This document shows, piece after piece, positions 18,344-26,634 of a stretch of DNA of 64,000 bases. Made by a program: the position numbers and the translations under genes. The stretch's first letter is position 1, and each line of letters begins with the position of its first letter. The notes below the pieces were generated by a model. The model was not told the origin of the DNA. It ran no database searches and worked only from the letters and a program-made list of their open reading frames with translations. The stretch comes from SSSZ01 sp036732025 (lineage in GTDB: Bacteria; Pseudomonadota; Gammaproteobacteria; Burkholderiales; Rhodocyclaceae), in assembly GCA_036732025.1 (NCBI GenBank), contig DAINDE010000004.1, forward strand, positions 55,995 through 119,994, given 5' to 3'.

Positions 18344-18571
18344 ATGCAGCCTACCTCGATCATGAAATATGATTTCCGCATCCGTACCCGCAATGGTGCG
18401 GTGGTCGAGAATCTGTCGATTCACGGGCGGGACGAGGCAGACGCCCGGCGCAAGCTGCAGCAGATGTACCTCGGCTGCGAGATCCTTCAAACCGGATGTC
18501 ATCGGGTTGCGGTCGGCCATCGTTGCAACGCCAACTACGAAGACGTGATGGACCTGATTACCTCGGGTTAG
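18344..18571 (+). CDS. Small conserved-looking protein of unknown function
   Basis: A 75-residue cytosolic protein with an AGGGGG ribosome binding site. Its sequence reads as a small alpha/beta domain (MKYDFRIRTRNGAVVENLSIHG, then an Arg/Lys-rich helix DEADARRKLQQMYLGCEIL, then CHR and HRCN). ATG 18362 is a possible shorter start. Two cysteines lie at the end of the helix and two more in the C-terminal third. I recognise no named family. It has its own predicted promoter and palindrome, and its stop overlaps the convergent parA stop by 4 bases, so both gene ends are constrained. Confidence 0.7.
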   Translation: MQPTSIMKYDFRIRTRNGAVVENLSIHGRDEADARRKLQQMYLGCEILQTGCHRVAVGHRCNANYEDVMDLITSG

Positions 18572-19329
18572 AGGTAGCCCCCTGCCTTCAACTCGTCATG
18601 CAGCGCGAGGTAGTCTCGCGCCCCCGTGCTGGCGGGGTTGTGTCGGAAGACGTCGCGATTGTGGGAAGGACTTTCTGCCACGGTGACGTTCTCGGAAATG
18701 ACCGTGAAAAATACTTCGTTGCCGTAGCGATCCCTGAGTTTGGTGCGCACGTCGTCGCTCATGCGGCGTCGGCGGTCGAAACGGGTGAGCAGGTAGCGGC
18801 GCTCGACGCGGCGCTTGAGCACGGGCTCCAGCACTTGCAGGGTGCGGGTGATGTGGTCGGCGGCCTGCAGGGAAAGGTAGTCCGTGGAGATGGGGACGAT
18901 CAGCAGGTCGCAGGCGAAGATGGCATTGAGCGCCAGGACGCCGATGTAGGGGCAGCAGTCGATGAGGGTGGGGCGCGGCGGGGCGGCCGTTTCGAGAGTG
19001 TCGAGGCCGCTGCGGAGCTTGTTCAGGATGGTCGGCCCTTTGCCGAAAATGGAGTCGACCTTGATCAGTTGCTGGTGGGCCGGGACGAGCTGACCCACGT
19101 GTTCCCACGGAATGCAGAGGTCCGCCAGGGGCTTGGTGTCCTGGTAAAAGGCGAAAAGGCTCCGGCTGGCCTCGATGGGTGCGTTGCCATGGATGCTCGA
19201 GAGGTGCCCCTGGGGATCGAGGTCGACGAGGAGGGGAGGGGTGCCTGCGCGTTCCAGCGCGGCGCCGAGGTTGAGGGTGGTCGTCGTTTTTCCGACGCCG
19301 CCCTTCTGGTTGAAGACGGCAATCCGCAT
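18568..19329 (-). CDS. Orphan ParA-family ATPase
   Basis: The 253-residue P-loop ATPase of the ParA/MinD superfamily has the Walker A motif KGGVGKTTT (about residues 10-18), the Walker A' region LLVDLDPQGHLSS, and Walker B TLIDCCPYIG. The basic C-terminal half (KRRVERRYLLTRFDRRRRMS) may bind DNA nonspecifically. No parB or parS is next to it, and it lies between metabolic genes, so chromosome segregation is unlikely. Such orphans often position one protein machine (chemotaxis arrays, carboxysomes, pili). ATG 19329 was selected because the ATPase core starts there (MRIAVFNQKGG); the longer frame to 19413 adds unrelated residues. Confidence 0.85.
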   Translation of the reverse strand: MRIAVFNQKGGVGKTTTTLNLGAALERAGTPPLLVDLDPQGHLSSIHGNAPIEASRSLFAFYQDTKPLADLCIPWEHVGQLVPAHQQLIKVDSIFGKGPTILNKLRSGLDTLETAAPPRPTLIDCCPYIGVLALNAIFACDLLIVPISTDYLSLQAADHITRTLQVLEPVLKRRVERRYLLTRFDRRRRMSDDVRTKLRDRYGNEVFFTVISENVTVAESPSHNRDVFRHNPASTGARDYLALHDELKAGGYL

Positions 19330-19386
19330 GGCGCTCTTTGTGTTGGATGGGTCCCGGGCCGCCACGGCCGGGTTTGCGGCCCGGGC

Positions 19387-19485
19387 GCGGCTATACAAGC
19401 CGCTATTTTTCACTTAACATTCAGCTTTCTGCAACCTTTTCCGGGTTGCGGTCGTTCCGGCGGCGTTGGCCGCCGTTTTTGTTTT
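19387..19485 (+). promoter_or_regulatory. argD leader with three hairpins, the last a terminator-like structure
   Basis: Read on the plus strand there are three stems in 99 bases: GCGGCT/AGCCGC (19387-19403) followed by TATTTTT; GCAACC/GGTTGC (19431-19449); and CGGCGGC/GCCGCCG with GTTG loop (19458-19475) followed by TTTTTGTTTT. The last is a textbook intrinsic terminator shape that ends only 14 bases before the argD ATG. The only gene upstream points away (parA). A promoter does not fit between this hairpin and the ATG, so the leader probably works by attenuation or processing. Confidence 0.55.
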
Positions 19486-19498
19486 CAGGTCGATGCCC

Positions 19499-20671
19499 AT
19501 GTCGCATGTCATGAATACCTACGCCCGCTTGCCGGTGGCCTTCAGTCACGGCCAGGGCAGCCGGATCACCGATACGGAGGGGCGCGAATACCTTGATGCC
19601 CTTTCCGGCATCGCCGTGAATACGCTGGGACACGCCCACCCCAGGCTGGTGTCCGCCATCGCAGGACAGGCCGGGCGCCTGTTGCACACCTCCAATCTTT
19701 ATCGCATCGTCGAGCAGGAAACCCTCTCCGACAAGCTGGCGGCCCTTTCCGGGATGCAGGAGGTATTCTTCTGCAATTCCGGTTGCGAGGCCAACGAGGC
19801 GGCCATCAAGCTGGCCCGCTACTACGGGCACAAGCGGGGGGTCGAGACGCCGACCATCATCGTCATGGAAAAGGCCTTCCACGGGCGCACCATGGCGACC
19901 CTGTCGGCCACTGGCAACCGCAAGACCCAGGCCGGTTTCGAGCCGCTGGTGGCAGGCTTCCTGCGGGTGCCCTACAATGATCTGGAAGCCATCCGCAACG
20001 TCGCGGAACACCACCAGAACATCGTTGCCGTAATGCTCGAAATCGTTCAGGGCGAAGGCGGCATCAACCTCGCTTCGGCGGAGTTCCAGCGCGGTCTGCG
20101 GGCGCTCTGCGACGAGCGGGAGTGGCTGTTGATCTGTGACGAAGTCCAGTGCGGCATGGCCCGTACCGGCAAGTGGTTCGGCTACCAGCATGCGGGGGTC
20201 CAGCCGGACATTGCCACCCTGGCCAAGGGCCTGGGTTCCGGCGTGCCCATCGGCGCCTGCCTGACGGGCGGCCGGGCGGCGGGGCTGTTCGGCCCGGGCA
20301 ACCACGGTTCCACTTTCGGCGGCAACCCGCTGGCCTGTACGGCTGCCCTTACCACCATCGCCACCATCGAAGAGGACGGGCTGATGGCCGCCGCCGAGCG
20401 CGTGGGGAGCACCATCCGCCAAGGGTTGCGGGATGCCCTGCAGGGTGTGGCCGGCGTGGCGGACATCCGCGGCAATGGGCTGATGATCGGTATCGAGCTT
20501 GACCGTCCCTGCGGCGAACTGGTTGGCAAGGCGCTGGCCGCCGGCCTGCTCATCAATGTCACGGCCGACAAGGTGATCCGCCTCTTGCCGCCCCTCGTCT
20601 TCGGCGATGCCGAGGCGAGGGAACTGGTGGAGCGCCTGGTGCCCCTCGTCAAGGAATTCCTGGGAGCCTGA
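19499..20671 (+). CDS. argD: Acetylornithine aminotransferase
   Basis: This PLP-dependent class III aminotransferase of 390 residues converts N-acetylglutamate semialdehyde to N-acetylornithine in arginine synthesis and may also serve the DAP pathway. It has the NSGCEANEAAIKLAR motif, the EIVQGEGG segment, CDEVQCGMARTG and the PLP lysine in ATLAKGLGSG, then GNHGSTFGGNPLACTAAL. ATG 19499 (or 19493) is preferred, since the frame further upstream runs into the leader hairpin. It is followed by argF and argG, a three-step block of arginine synthesis. Confidence 0.95.
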   Translation: MSHVMNTYARLPVAFSHGQGSRITDTEGREYLDALSGIAVNTLGHAHPRLVSAIAGQAGRLLHTSNLYRIVEQETLSDKLAALSGMQEVFFCNSGCEANEAAIKLARYYGHKRGVETPTIIVMEKAFHGRTMATLSATGNRKTQAGFEPLVAGFLRVPYNDLEAIRNVAEHHQNIVAVMLEIVQGEGGINLASAEFQRGLRALCDEREWLLICDEVQCGMARTGKWFGYQHAGVQPDIATLAKGLGSGVPIGACLTGGRAAGLFGPGNHGSTFGGNPLACTAALTTIATIEEDGLMAAAERVGSTIRQGLRDALQGVAGVADIRGNGLMIGIELDRPCGELVGKALAAGLLINVTADKVIRLLPPLVFGDAEARELVERLVPLVKEFLGA

Positions 20672-20677
20672 AATGGA

Positions 20678-20750
20678 ACGACCCCCACGCTCATTGCATT
20701 CGCTGCCCCCCGCGGGGGTGCAGCCTTCCCTTGGGGCGGCCCGGCGGGAG
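20678..20750 (+). repeat. Dispersed intergenic repeat, betaproteobacterial type
   Basis: The argD-argF gap contains CACGCTCATTGCATTCGCTG, then a C6-G5 hairpin (CCCCCCGCGGGGG-type), then CTTGGGGCGGCCCGGCGGGA. I recognise this layout from intergenic repeats scattered in many betaproteobacterial genomes. It would form one or two GC hairpins in the argD-argF transcript. The GGCGGGAGG at its end serves as ribosome binding site for argF. Confidence 0.65.
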
Positions 20751-20757
20751 GTCTGAT

Positions 20758-21681
20758 ATGCCGATCAAGCATTTCCTGCAGTTCAAGGATTTCACCGCGG
20801 CGGAGTTCGCCTACCTGTTCGAGCGCACCCGCTGGATCAAGGATCAGTTCAAGGCCTACCAGCAGTACTGGCCGCTGACCGACCGCACCCTGGTCATGAT
20901 CTTCGAGAAGGCCAGTACCCGCACCCGCCTTTCCTTCGAGGCCGGCATGCAGCAACTGGGCGGATCGGCCATCTACCTCAACACCCGCGACTCGCAACTG
21001 GGCCGTGGCGAGCCGGTGGAGGATGCGGCCCAGGTCATCTCCCGTATGAGCGACATCGTCATGATCCGCACCTTCGAGCAGGAGATCATCGAGCGCTTCG
21101 CCGCCAATTCCCGGGTGCCGGTCATCAACGGCCTGACCAACGAATACCACCCCTGCCAGATCATGGCGGACATCTTCACCTTCATCGAGCACCGTGGTCC
21201 CATCCAGGGCAAGACGGTGGCCTGGGTGGGGGATTCCAACAACGTCTGCAATACCTGGCTGCAGGCCGCCGAAGTGCTGGACTTCAAGGTCCGCGTATCG
21301 ACGCCGCCTGGCTACGAGGTCGAAGCGGAGCGGGCCGGGCTGCACGGCACCGGCCATTTCGAGCAGTTCGCCGATCCGATGGAGGCCTGCCGGGGCGCCG
21401 ACCTGGTGACCACCGATGTGTGGACCTCCATGGGTTTCGAGGCGGAGAACGAAGCCCGCCTCAAGGCTTTCGCCGACTGGTGCGTCGACGGGGACATGAT
21501 GCGGGTGGCCAATCCCGGTGCCGTCTTCATGCACTGCCTGCCGGCCCATCGCGGCGAGGAGGTCACGGCGGAAGTCATCGACGGACCCCAGTCGGTGGTC
21601 TGGGATGAGGCGGAGAACCGGTTGCATGTTCAGAAGGCCCTGATGGAGTACCTCCTCCTGGGCAAGGTTGAAACGAAATAA
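20758..21681 (+). CDS. argF: Ornithine carbamoyltransferase
   Basis: This cytosolic enzyme of 307 residues makes citrulline from ornithine and carbamoyl phosphate, the latter supplied by CarAB, also in this window. Catalytic motifs are complete: carbamoyl-phosphate loop STRTRLSFE, HPCQIMADI, and the ornithine loop HCLPAHRGEEV. The start ATG 20758 lies after the GGCGGGAGGTCTGAT leader. argG follows after 10 bases. Confidence 0.97.
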   Translation: MPIKHFLQFKDFTAAEFAYLFERTRWIKDQFKAYQQYWPLTDRTLVMIFEKASTRTRLSFEAGMQQLGGSAIYLNTRDSQLGRGEPVEDAAQVISRMSDIVMIRTFEQEIIERFAANSRVPVINGLTNEYHPCQIMADIFTFIEHRGPIQGKTVAWVGDSNNVCNTWLQAAEVLDFKVRVSTPPGYEVEAERAGLHGTGHFEQFADPMEACRGADLVTTDVWTSMGFEAENEARLKAFADWCVDGDMMRVANPGAVFMHCLPAHRGEEVTAEVIDGPQSVVWDEAENRLHVQKALMEYLLLGKVETK

Positions 21682-21691
21682 GGGAAGCGAA

Positions 21692-23173
<1,482 letters not shown>

Positions 23174-23176
23174 GGC

Positions 23177-23401
23177 ATGGAAGGTGGCGGTCTCTTCGGG
23201 TTTACCGAAGAACAGATTGCGGATTTCGGTGCCACTTGGGGTATCGGCGCCTTCATCCTGTTCATGCTTTTCATCATCGGCGAGATCGCCTGGAAGTCCA
23301 AGGCCGGCAAGACGGGCACCTTCGTGCTCTTCTTCGTCCTGGCCTTCGGCATGGTGGGTTTCGTCGCCAAATCGATCATCCAAAAAATCTGGGGTATCTG
23401 A
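23177..23401 (+). CDS. DUF2788 family small membrane protein
   Basis: The 74-residue protein has two predicted membrane helices (about 22-38 and 48-65) separated by a charged loop (WKSKAGKTG). FGFTEEQIADFG at the start and LAFGMVGFVAKSII near the end match DUF2788 as I know it. Function is unknown. It starts 3 bases after argG and abuts ppnP, so it likely shares their transcript. Confidence 0.75.
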   Translation: MEGGGLFGFTEEQIADFGATWGIGAFILFMLFIIGEIAWKSKAGKTGTFVLFFVLAFGMVGFVAKSIIQKIWGI

Positions 23402-23713
23402 ATGTCGCAATTCGACAATGTGTCCGTGGTCAAGAAGGCCAACGTCTATTTCGACGGCAAGTGCGTCAGCCACACCGTCCAGTTCGCCGATGGCACCAAG
23501 AAGACCGTCGGCGTCATCCTGCCAGCGAGCCTCACCTTCAATACCGGCGCGCCGGAAGTGATGGAAGGCGTGGGCGGTACCTGCCGCGTCAAGCTCAAGG
23601 GCGAGAGCGAGTGGAAGACCTACGGCGAAGGCCAGTCCTTCAACGTGCCCGGCAACTCCAGCTTCGAGATCGCCTGCGACGAGCCGTATCACTACGTCTG
23701 CCACTTCGGGTAA
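23402..23713 (+). CDS. ppnP: Pyrimidine/purine nucleoside phosphorylase PpnP
   Basis: PpnP is a small cupin-fold enzyme of broad specificity that phosphorolyses nucleosides to base and ribose 1-phosphate. The 103-residue protein shows the family pattern (NVYFDGKCVSHTVQFADGTKKT, then GVILPASLTFNTGAPEVMEG and FEIACDEPYHYVCHFG at the end). The ATG directly follows the DUF2788 stop. Confidence 0.92.
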   Translation: MSQFDNVSVVKKANVYFDGKCVSHTVQFADGTKKTVGVILPASLTFNTGAPEVMEGVGGTCRVKLKGESEWKTYGEGQSFNVPGNSSFEIACDEPYHYVCHFG

Positions 23714-23739
23714 TCCCGCCGGAGCCTGAGCTTTCGACT

Positions 23740-23763
23740 GCCCGGCCCCGCGCCGGGCATTTT
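23740..23763 (+). terminator. Rho-independent terminator after ppnP
   Basis: Stem GCCCGGC/GCCGGGC (23740-23746 with 23752-23758), loop CCCGC, followed by ATTTT. It would end the argF-argG-DUF2788-ppnP transcript; yajQ begins 18 bases after it. Confidence 0.75.
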
Positions 23764-23780
23764 CCATTCAGGAGTTGCAA

Positions 23781-24275
23781 ATGCCGTCTTTTGATTTCAC
23801 TTCCGAAGCCGACCTGGTGGCGCTCAAGAATGCCGTCGACGTGGCCGCCCGGCAGATCGACAACCGCTACGACTTCAAGGGCACCTCGGCCAAGGTCGAG
23901 TTGAACGAGAAGGACAAGATCATCACCCTGCACGGGGATTCCGACTTCCAGCTCGACCAGATCAAGGACATCCTCTTTCCGGCCATGGAGAAGAAGGAAA
24001 CCGAGAGCACCAAGCGCCTCGACCTGCAGCCGGTGCAGAAGGTGTCTGGCAACAAGGTCAAGCAGGAGTTGAAGATCAAGATGGGTATCGAGACGGAGCT
24101 GGCCAAGAAGATCGTCAAGCTGGTCAAGGACGCCAAGCTCAAGGTCCAGGCTTCCATCCAGGGCGATGCCGTGCGCGTCCAGGGGGCCAAGCGGGACGAC
24201 CTGCAGGAATGCATCGCCCTGATCCGCAAGTCCATCACCGATTTCCCCATCAAGGCTGGGAACTTCCGCGACTGA
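23781..24275 (+). CDS. yajQ: YajQ family nucleotide-binding protein
   Basis: This cytosolic protein of 164 residues contains two ferredoxin-like folds. It begins PSFDFTSEADLVALKNAVD, then has RYDFKGTSAKVE and the C-terminal SIQGDAVRVQGAKRDDLQ segment. In Xanthomonas a member binds c-di-GMP and acts with a transcription factor, which is of interest given the c-di-GMP genes here, but binding cannot be read from this sequence. AGGAGT lies 8 bases before the ATG. Confidence 0.95.
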   Translation: MPSFDFTSEADLVALKNAVDVAARQIDNRYDFKGTSAKVELNEKDKIITLHGDSDFQLDQIKDILFPAMEKKETESTKRLDLQPVQKVSGNKVKQELKIKMGIETELAKKIVKLVKDAKLKVQASIQGDAVRVQGAKRDDLQECIALIRKSITDFPIKAGNFRD

Positions 24276-24299
24276 CCGGTTTTCGGGGCCAACGAACGG

Positions 24300-24322
24300 C
24301 GGCGCCTTCAGGCGCCGTTGTT
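24300..24322 (+). terminator. Probable terminator after yajQ
   Basis: Stem CGGCGCC/GGCGCCG with TTCA loop (24300-24317) followed by TTGTTC. The T tract is short, so strength is uncertain. It lies between the convergent ends of yajQ and the amidotransferase. Confidence 0.55.
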
Positions 24323-25035
24323 CATGGTTTCAGGCCCTTGATCCAGGCCCCGTAAAGCTGGTCGGCCAGTTGGCGCATGACCGGCAGACGGGAGGCGATC
24401 TCGCCCTGCATGGCTGCCGGCGTCTGCACGCTCGGCTGCTCTGCCACCGCGGCGGCTTCCTCGGCCCATTGCCCGCACCACGTGGCAATCATTTCCGGCG
24501 TCATCTCGACGTGGCATTGCATGCCCAGATGGGGGCCCTTGACGAACATCTGGTTGGCGCAGTAGCCGTTGGCGAAGAGGCGGGTGGCGCCGGGCGGAAT
24601 GCTGAAGGTTTCGCCGTGCCACTGGAACACGGTACCGGCCTGGCCTGCCCGGTCACCCAGCCAGTGGCGGGCGATGTCGTTCTGTTCCGCCAGGGCCTCG
24701 CCCCAGCCGATTTCCTTGACCGGGTTCTTCGTCACCTGGCCGCCCAGGGCTTTGCTCATCAACTGGCCGCCGAGGCAATGGCCGATCACCGGGATATCCT
24801 TGGCGACGGCGTCGCGGATCAGGCTGCAGACCGCATCGATCCAGGGCAGGGGATCGTTCACGCTCATCGGCCCGCCCATGAAGCAGAGGCCCGAGTAGGC
24901 GTCGGCAGCGGCGGGAACGGCCTCGCCGGCGTCGATGGCGACCAGCCGCCAGGGGATCCCGTGGCGCTCGAGGAATATGGCAAAATAACCCGGACCTTCG
25001 GTAGGAGAATGGCGAAAGATGGCGACAGGGCGCAT
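24322..25035 (-). CDS. Class I glutamine amidotransferase-like protein
   Basis: The 237-residue single-domain protein keeps the GATase triad: nucleophile in VIGHCLGGQLM, and His and Glu in MQCHVEMTPEMI, with the oxyanion segment CFMGGPMSVND. These stand-alone proteins are often called GMP synthase-like, but no synthase domain is present. Hydrolysis of a gamma-glutamyl compound is a fair guess. The ATG at 25035 gives the conserved start (MRPVAIFRHSP), and it overlaps the divergent protease gene by 17 bases. Confidence 0.85.
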   Translation of the reverse strand: MRPVAIFRHSPTEGPGYFAIFLERHGIPWRLVAIDAGEAVPAAADAYSGLCFMGGPMSVNDPLPWIDAVCSLIRDAVAKDIPVIGHCLGGQLMSKALGGQVTKNPVKEIGWGEALAEQNDIARHWLGDRAGQAGTVFQWHGETFSIPPGATRLFANGYCANQMFVKGPHLGMQCHVEMTPEMIATWCGQWAEEAAAVAEQPSVQTPAAMQGEIASRLPVMRQLADQLYGAWIKGLKP

Positions 25036-25693
25036 GGCGAGTCCAGTGTTGGGAAAGGTCGGCAAGGATTTTATGCTGGCCGCCCTGGCTTGCCTATCCG
25101 CCGCCCAGGTTAATGCCACCGACGTAGGATTGGCCGGGGTGATGGGCAGCAAGGCCATGCTCATGTTCAACGGTGGCGAACCGGAGACGGTGGCGGTTGG
25201 CCAGTCCCTGAACGGGGTGAAGGTGATCGCCATCCAGGGCGACCAGGCCATCGTCGAGGTGGATGGCAAGAAGCGGCCTCTGCGGGTGGGACAGCACGCC
25301 GTCGGCAACGCGCCGGCGGAGGGGAGCGGCGAGGTCATCCTCAAGGCCGACGGGCGGGGACACTTCCGCGCCCAGGGCAGGATCAACGGGGTATCCCAGG
25401 GCTTCATGGTGGACACCGGAGCCTCGGCCATCGGTCTGGGCAGGAGCGACGGCCAACGCCTCGGGCTCAACCTGGATCGCGGGCAGCGGGTGCGCGTCAG
25501 CACGGCCAATGGCCAAGTGCTGGCGACGCGGATAACGCTCGATACCGTGGAGGTCGGCGGCATCCTGTTGCACAATGTGGATGCCATCGTGCACGAGGCC
25601 GACATGCCCTATGCCCTGCTCGGCATGACTTTCCTGAACCGCATGGAAATGCGGCGGGACGGCGATACCATGACGCTTAAAAAGAGATTCTAG
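25019..25693 (+). CDS. Retropepsin-like aspartic protease, exported (TIGR02281 type)
   Basis: The 224-residue product has a hydrophobic N-terminal segment (MLAALACLSAAQVNA, about 19-33) that fits a signal peptide or anchor. It has a small beta-rich region (about 35-90) and a C-terminal retropepsin-like domain with the active-site motif VDTGAS (Asp132) and the second conserved strand YALLGMTFLNRM. Single-domain proteases of this clan AA type work as dimers in the periplasm; substrates are not known. Starts at 25019, 25034 or 25073 are all possible. I chose 25019 for the AGGAG at 25003-25007. The start region overlaps the divergent amidotransferase. Confidence 0.82.
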   Translation: MATGRMASPVLGKVGKDFMLAALACLSAAQVNATDVGLAGVMGSKAMLMFNGGEPETVAVGQSLNGVKVIAIQGDQAIVEVDGKKRPLRVGQHAVGNAPAEGSGEVILKADGRGHFRAQGRINGVSQGFMVDTGASAIGLGRSDGQRLGLNLDRGQRVRVSTANGQVLATRITLDTVEVGGILLHNVDAIVHEADMPYALLGMTFLNRMEMRRDGDTMTLKKRF

Positions 25694-25705
25694 GAGAAGA
25701 GAGAG

Positions 25706-25963
25706 ATGCCCCATCGTGACGAAGAAGTGACCCTGCTGCGCCAGGAGCTCGAAATGCTCATGGGCGAGCGTGAACTGCTCCTGCGGGTAGTGGGAGGCGC
25801 TGCCGTGCTGATCGCCAGCCTGGAGAGCAAGCGCCTGCCGGTGGGGGCCGTCGAGGCGGCGGACGTGGTTGCCACCTCCATCAACCAGTTGTCGGAAGAA
25901 ACCCTGCAGGACGCCCTCAATTCCGTCCATGCCGAAATCGAGGGGGACGCCGCGGCGGCATGA
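25706..25963 (+). CDS. Small helical protein of unknown function
   Basis: The 85-residue acidic protein starts with a short coiled-coil stretch (EEVTLLRQELEMLMGERELLLRVVG split over residues 6-30), a small hydrophobic helix (AAVLIASLES), then a second amphipathic helix, and ends DAAAA. There is no signal peptide. I recognise no family. AGGAGAAG stands before the ATG, and the stop overlaps the Nudix gene ATG by 4 bases (ATGA), so the two are cotranslated. Confidence 0.7.
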   Translation: MPHRDEEVTLLRQELEMLMGERELLLRVVGGAAVLIASLESKRLPVGAVEAADVVATSINQLSEETLQDALNSVHAEIEGDAAAA

Positions 25964-26550
25964 CGGTGGATCTCGACCGCCTCCGGGCAAGCCTGCTGCC
26001 GGCCCCGGTGGCGGGGCATTTCGTCCTCGAGGATGGCGCCGGTGACGCTCCCCTGACCCCGGCGGCAGTGCTTTTCCCCATCGTTCTCCGGGACGGCGGT
26101 CAGACGGTGCTGCTCACCCAGCGTACCGCCCACCTCAAGGACCATCCGGGCCAGATCAGTTTTCCCGGCGGGCGCGTCGAAGAAGAGGATGCCTCCCCGG
26201 TCCATACCGCCCTGCGGGAGACCGAGGAAGAGATCGGTCTCGACCAGGGCCGGGTGGAGATTGTCGGTTTCCTGCCGGAATATCGCACCGGCACCGGATT
26301 CCGGGTGACGCCGGTGGTCGGGCTGGTGACGCCGCCCTTCCACGTCCATCCCGATCCCTTCGAGGTGGCGGAGGTTTTCGAGGTGCCGCTGGCGTTCCTG
26401 CTGGACCCGGTCAATCACCAGCGGCATTCCCTCCACTATCGCGGCGCCCTGCGCCAGTATTTCGCCATGCCCTACGGGGACTATTTCATCTGGGGCGCCA
26501 CGGCAGGGATGATCCGCTCCCTCGCCGAACGCCTTGGCCTGCTCCCCTGA
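25960..26550 (+). CDS. CoA pyrophosphatase, Nudix family (NudL/YeaB type)
   Basis: This 196-residue hydrolase has a complete Nudix box, G-G-R-V-E-(x)n-REtEEEIGL (about 68-91), preceded by the UPF0035 signature LLTQRTAHLKDHPGQISFPG that marks the CoA-diphosphatase branch. The enzyme should split CoA and its derivatives into 3',5'-ADP and phosphopantetheine-type products. Mg2+ is bound by the glutamates of the box. Confidence 0.9.
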   Translation: MTVDLDRLRASLLPAPVAGHFVLEDGAGDAPLTPAAVLFPIVLRDGGQTVLLTQRTAHLKDHPGQISFPGGRVEEEDASPVHTALRETEEEIGLDQGRVEIVGFLPEYRTGTGFRVTPVVGLVTPPFHVHPDPFEVAEVFEVPLAFLLDPVNHQRHSLHYRGALRQYFAMPYGDYFIWGATAGMIRSLAERLGLLP

Positions 26551-26634
26551 CAGGGGCATCGGCATCGTTCCTGCCAATGTGATATTGTTGCAAAACACCA
26601 CAAAAACAGCCTGTCCTGGCCGCCCCGGCACCGC

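Noticed and set aside
18496..19596. Plus-strand frame of 366 codons over parA
   Set aside because: Antisense to a clear ParA ATPase and with shadow-type composition; it also runs through the argD leader hairpins.
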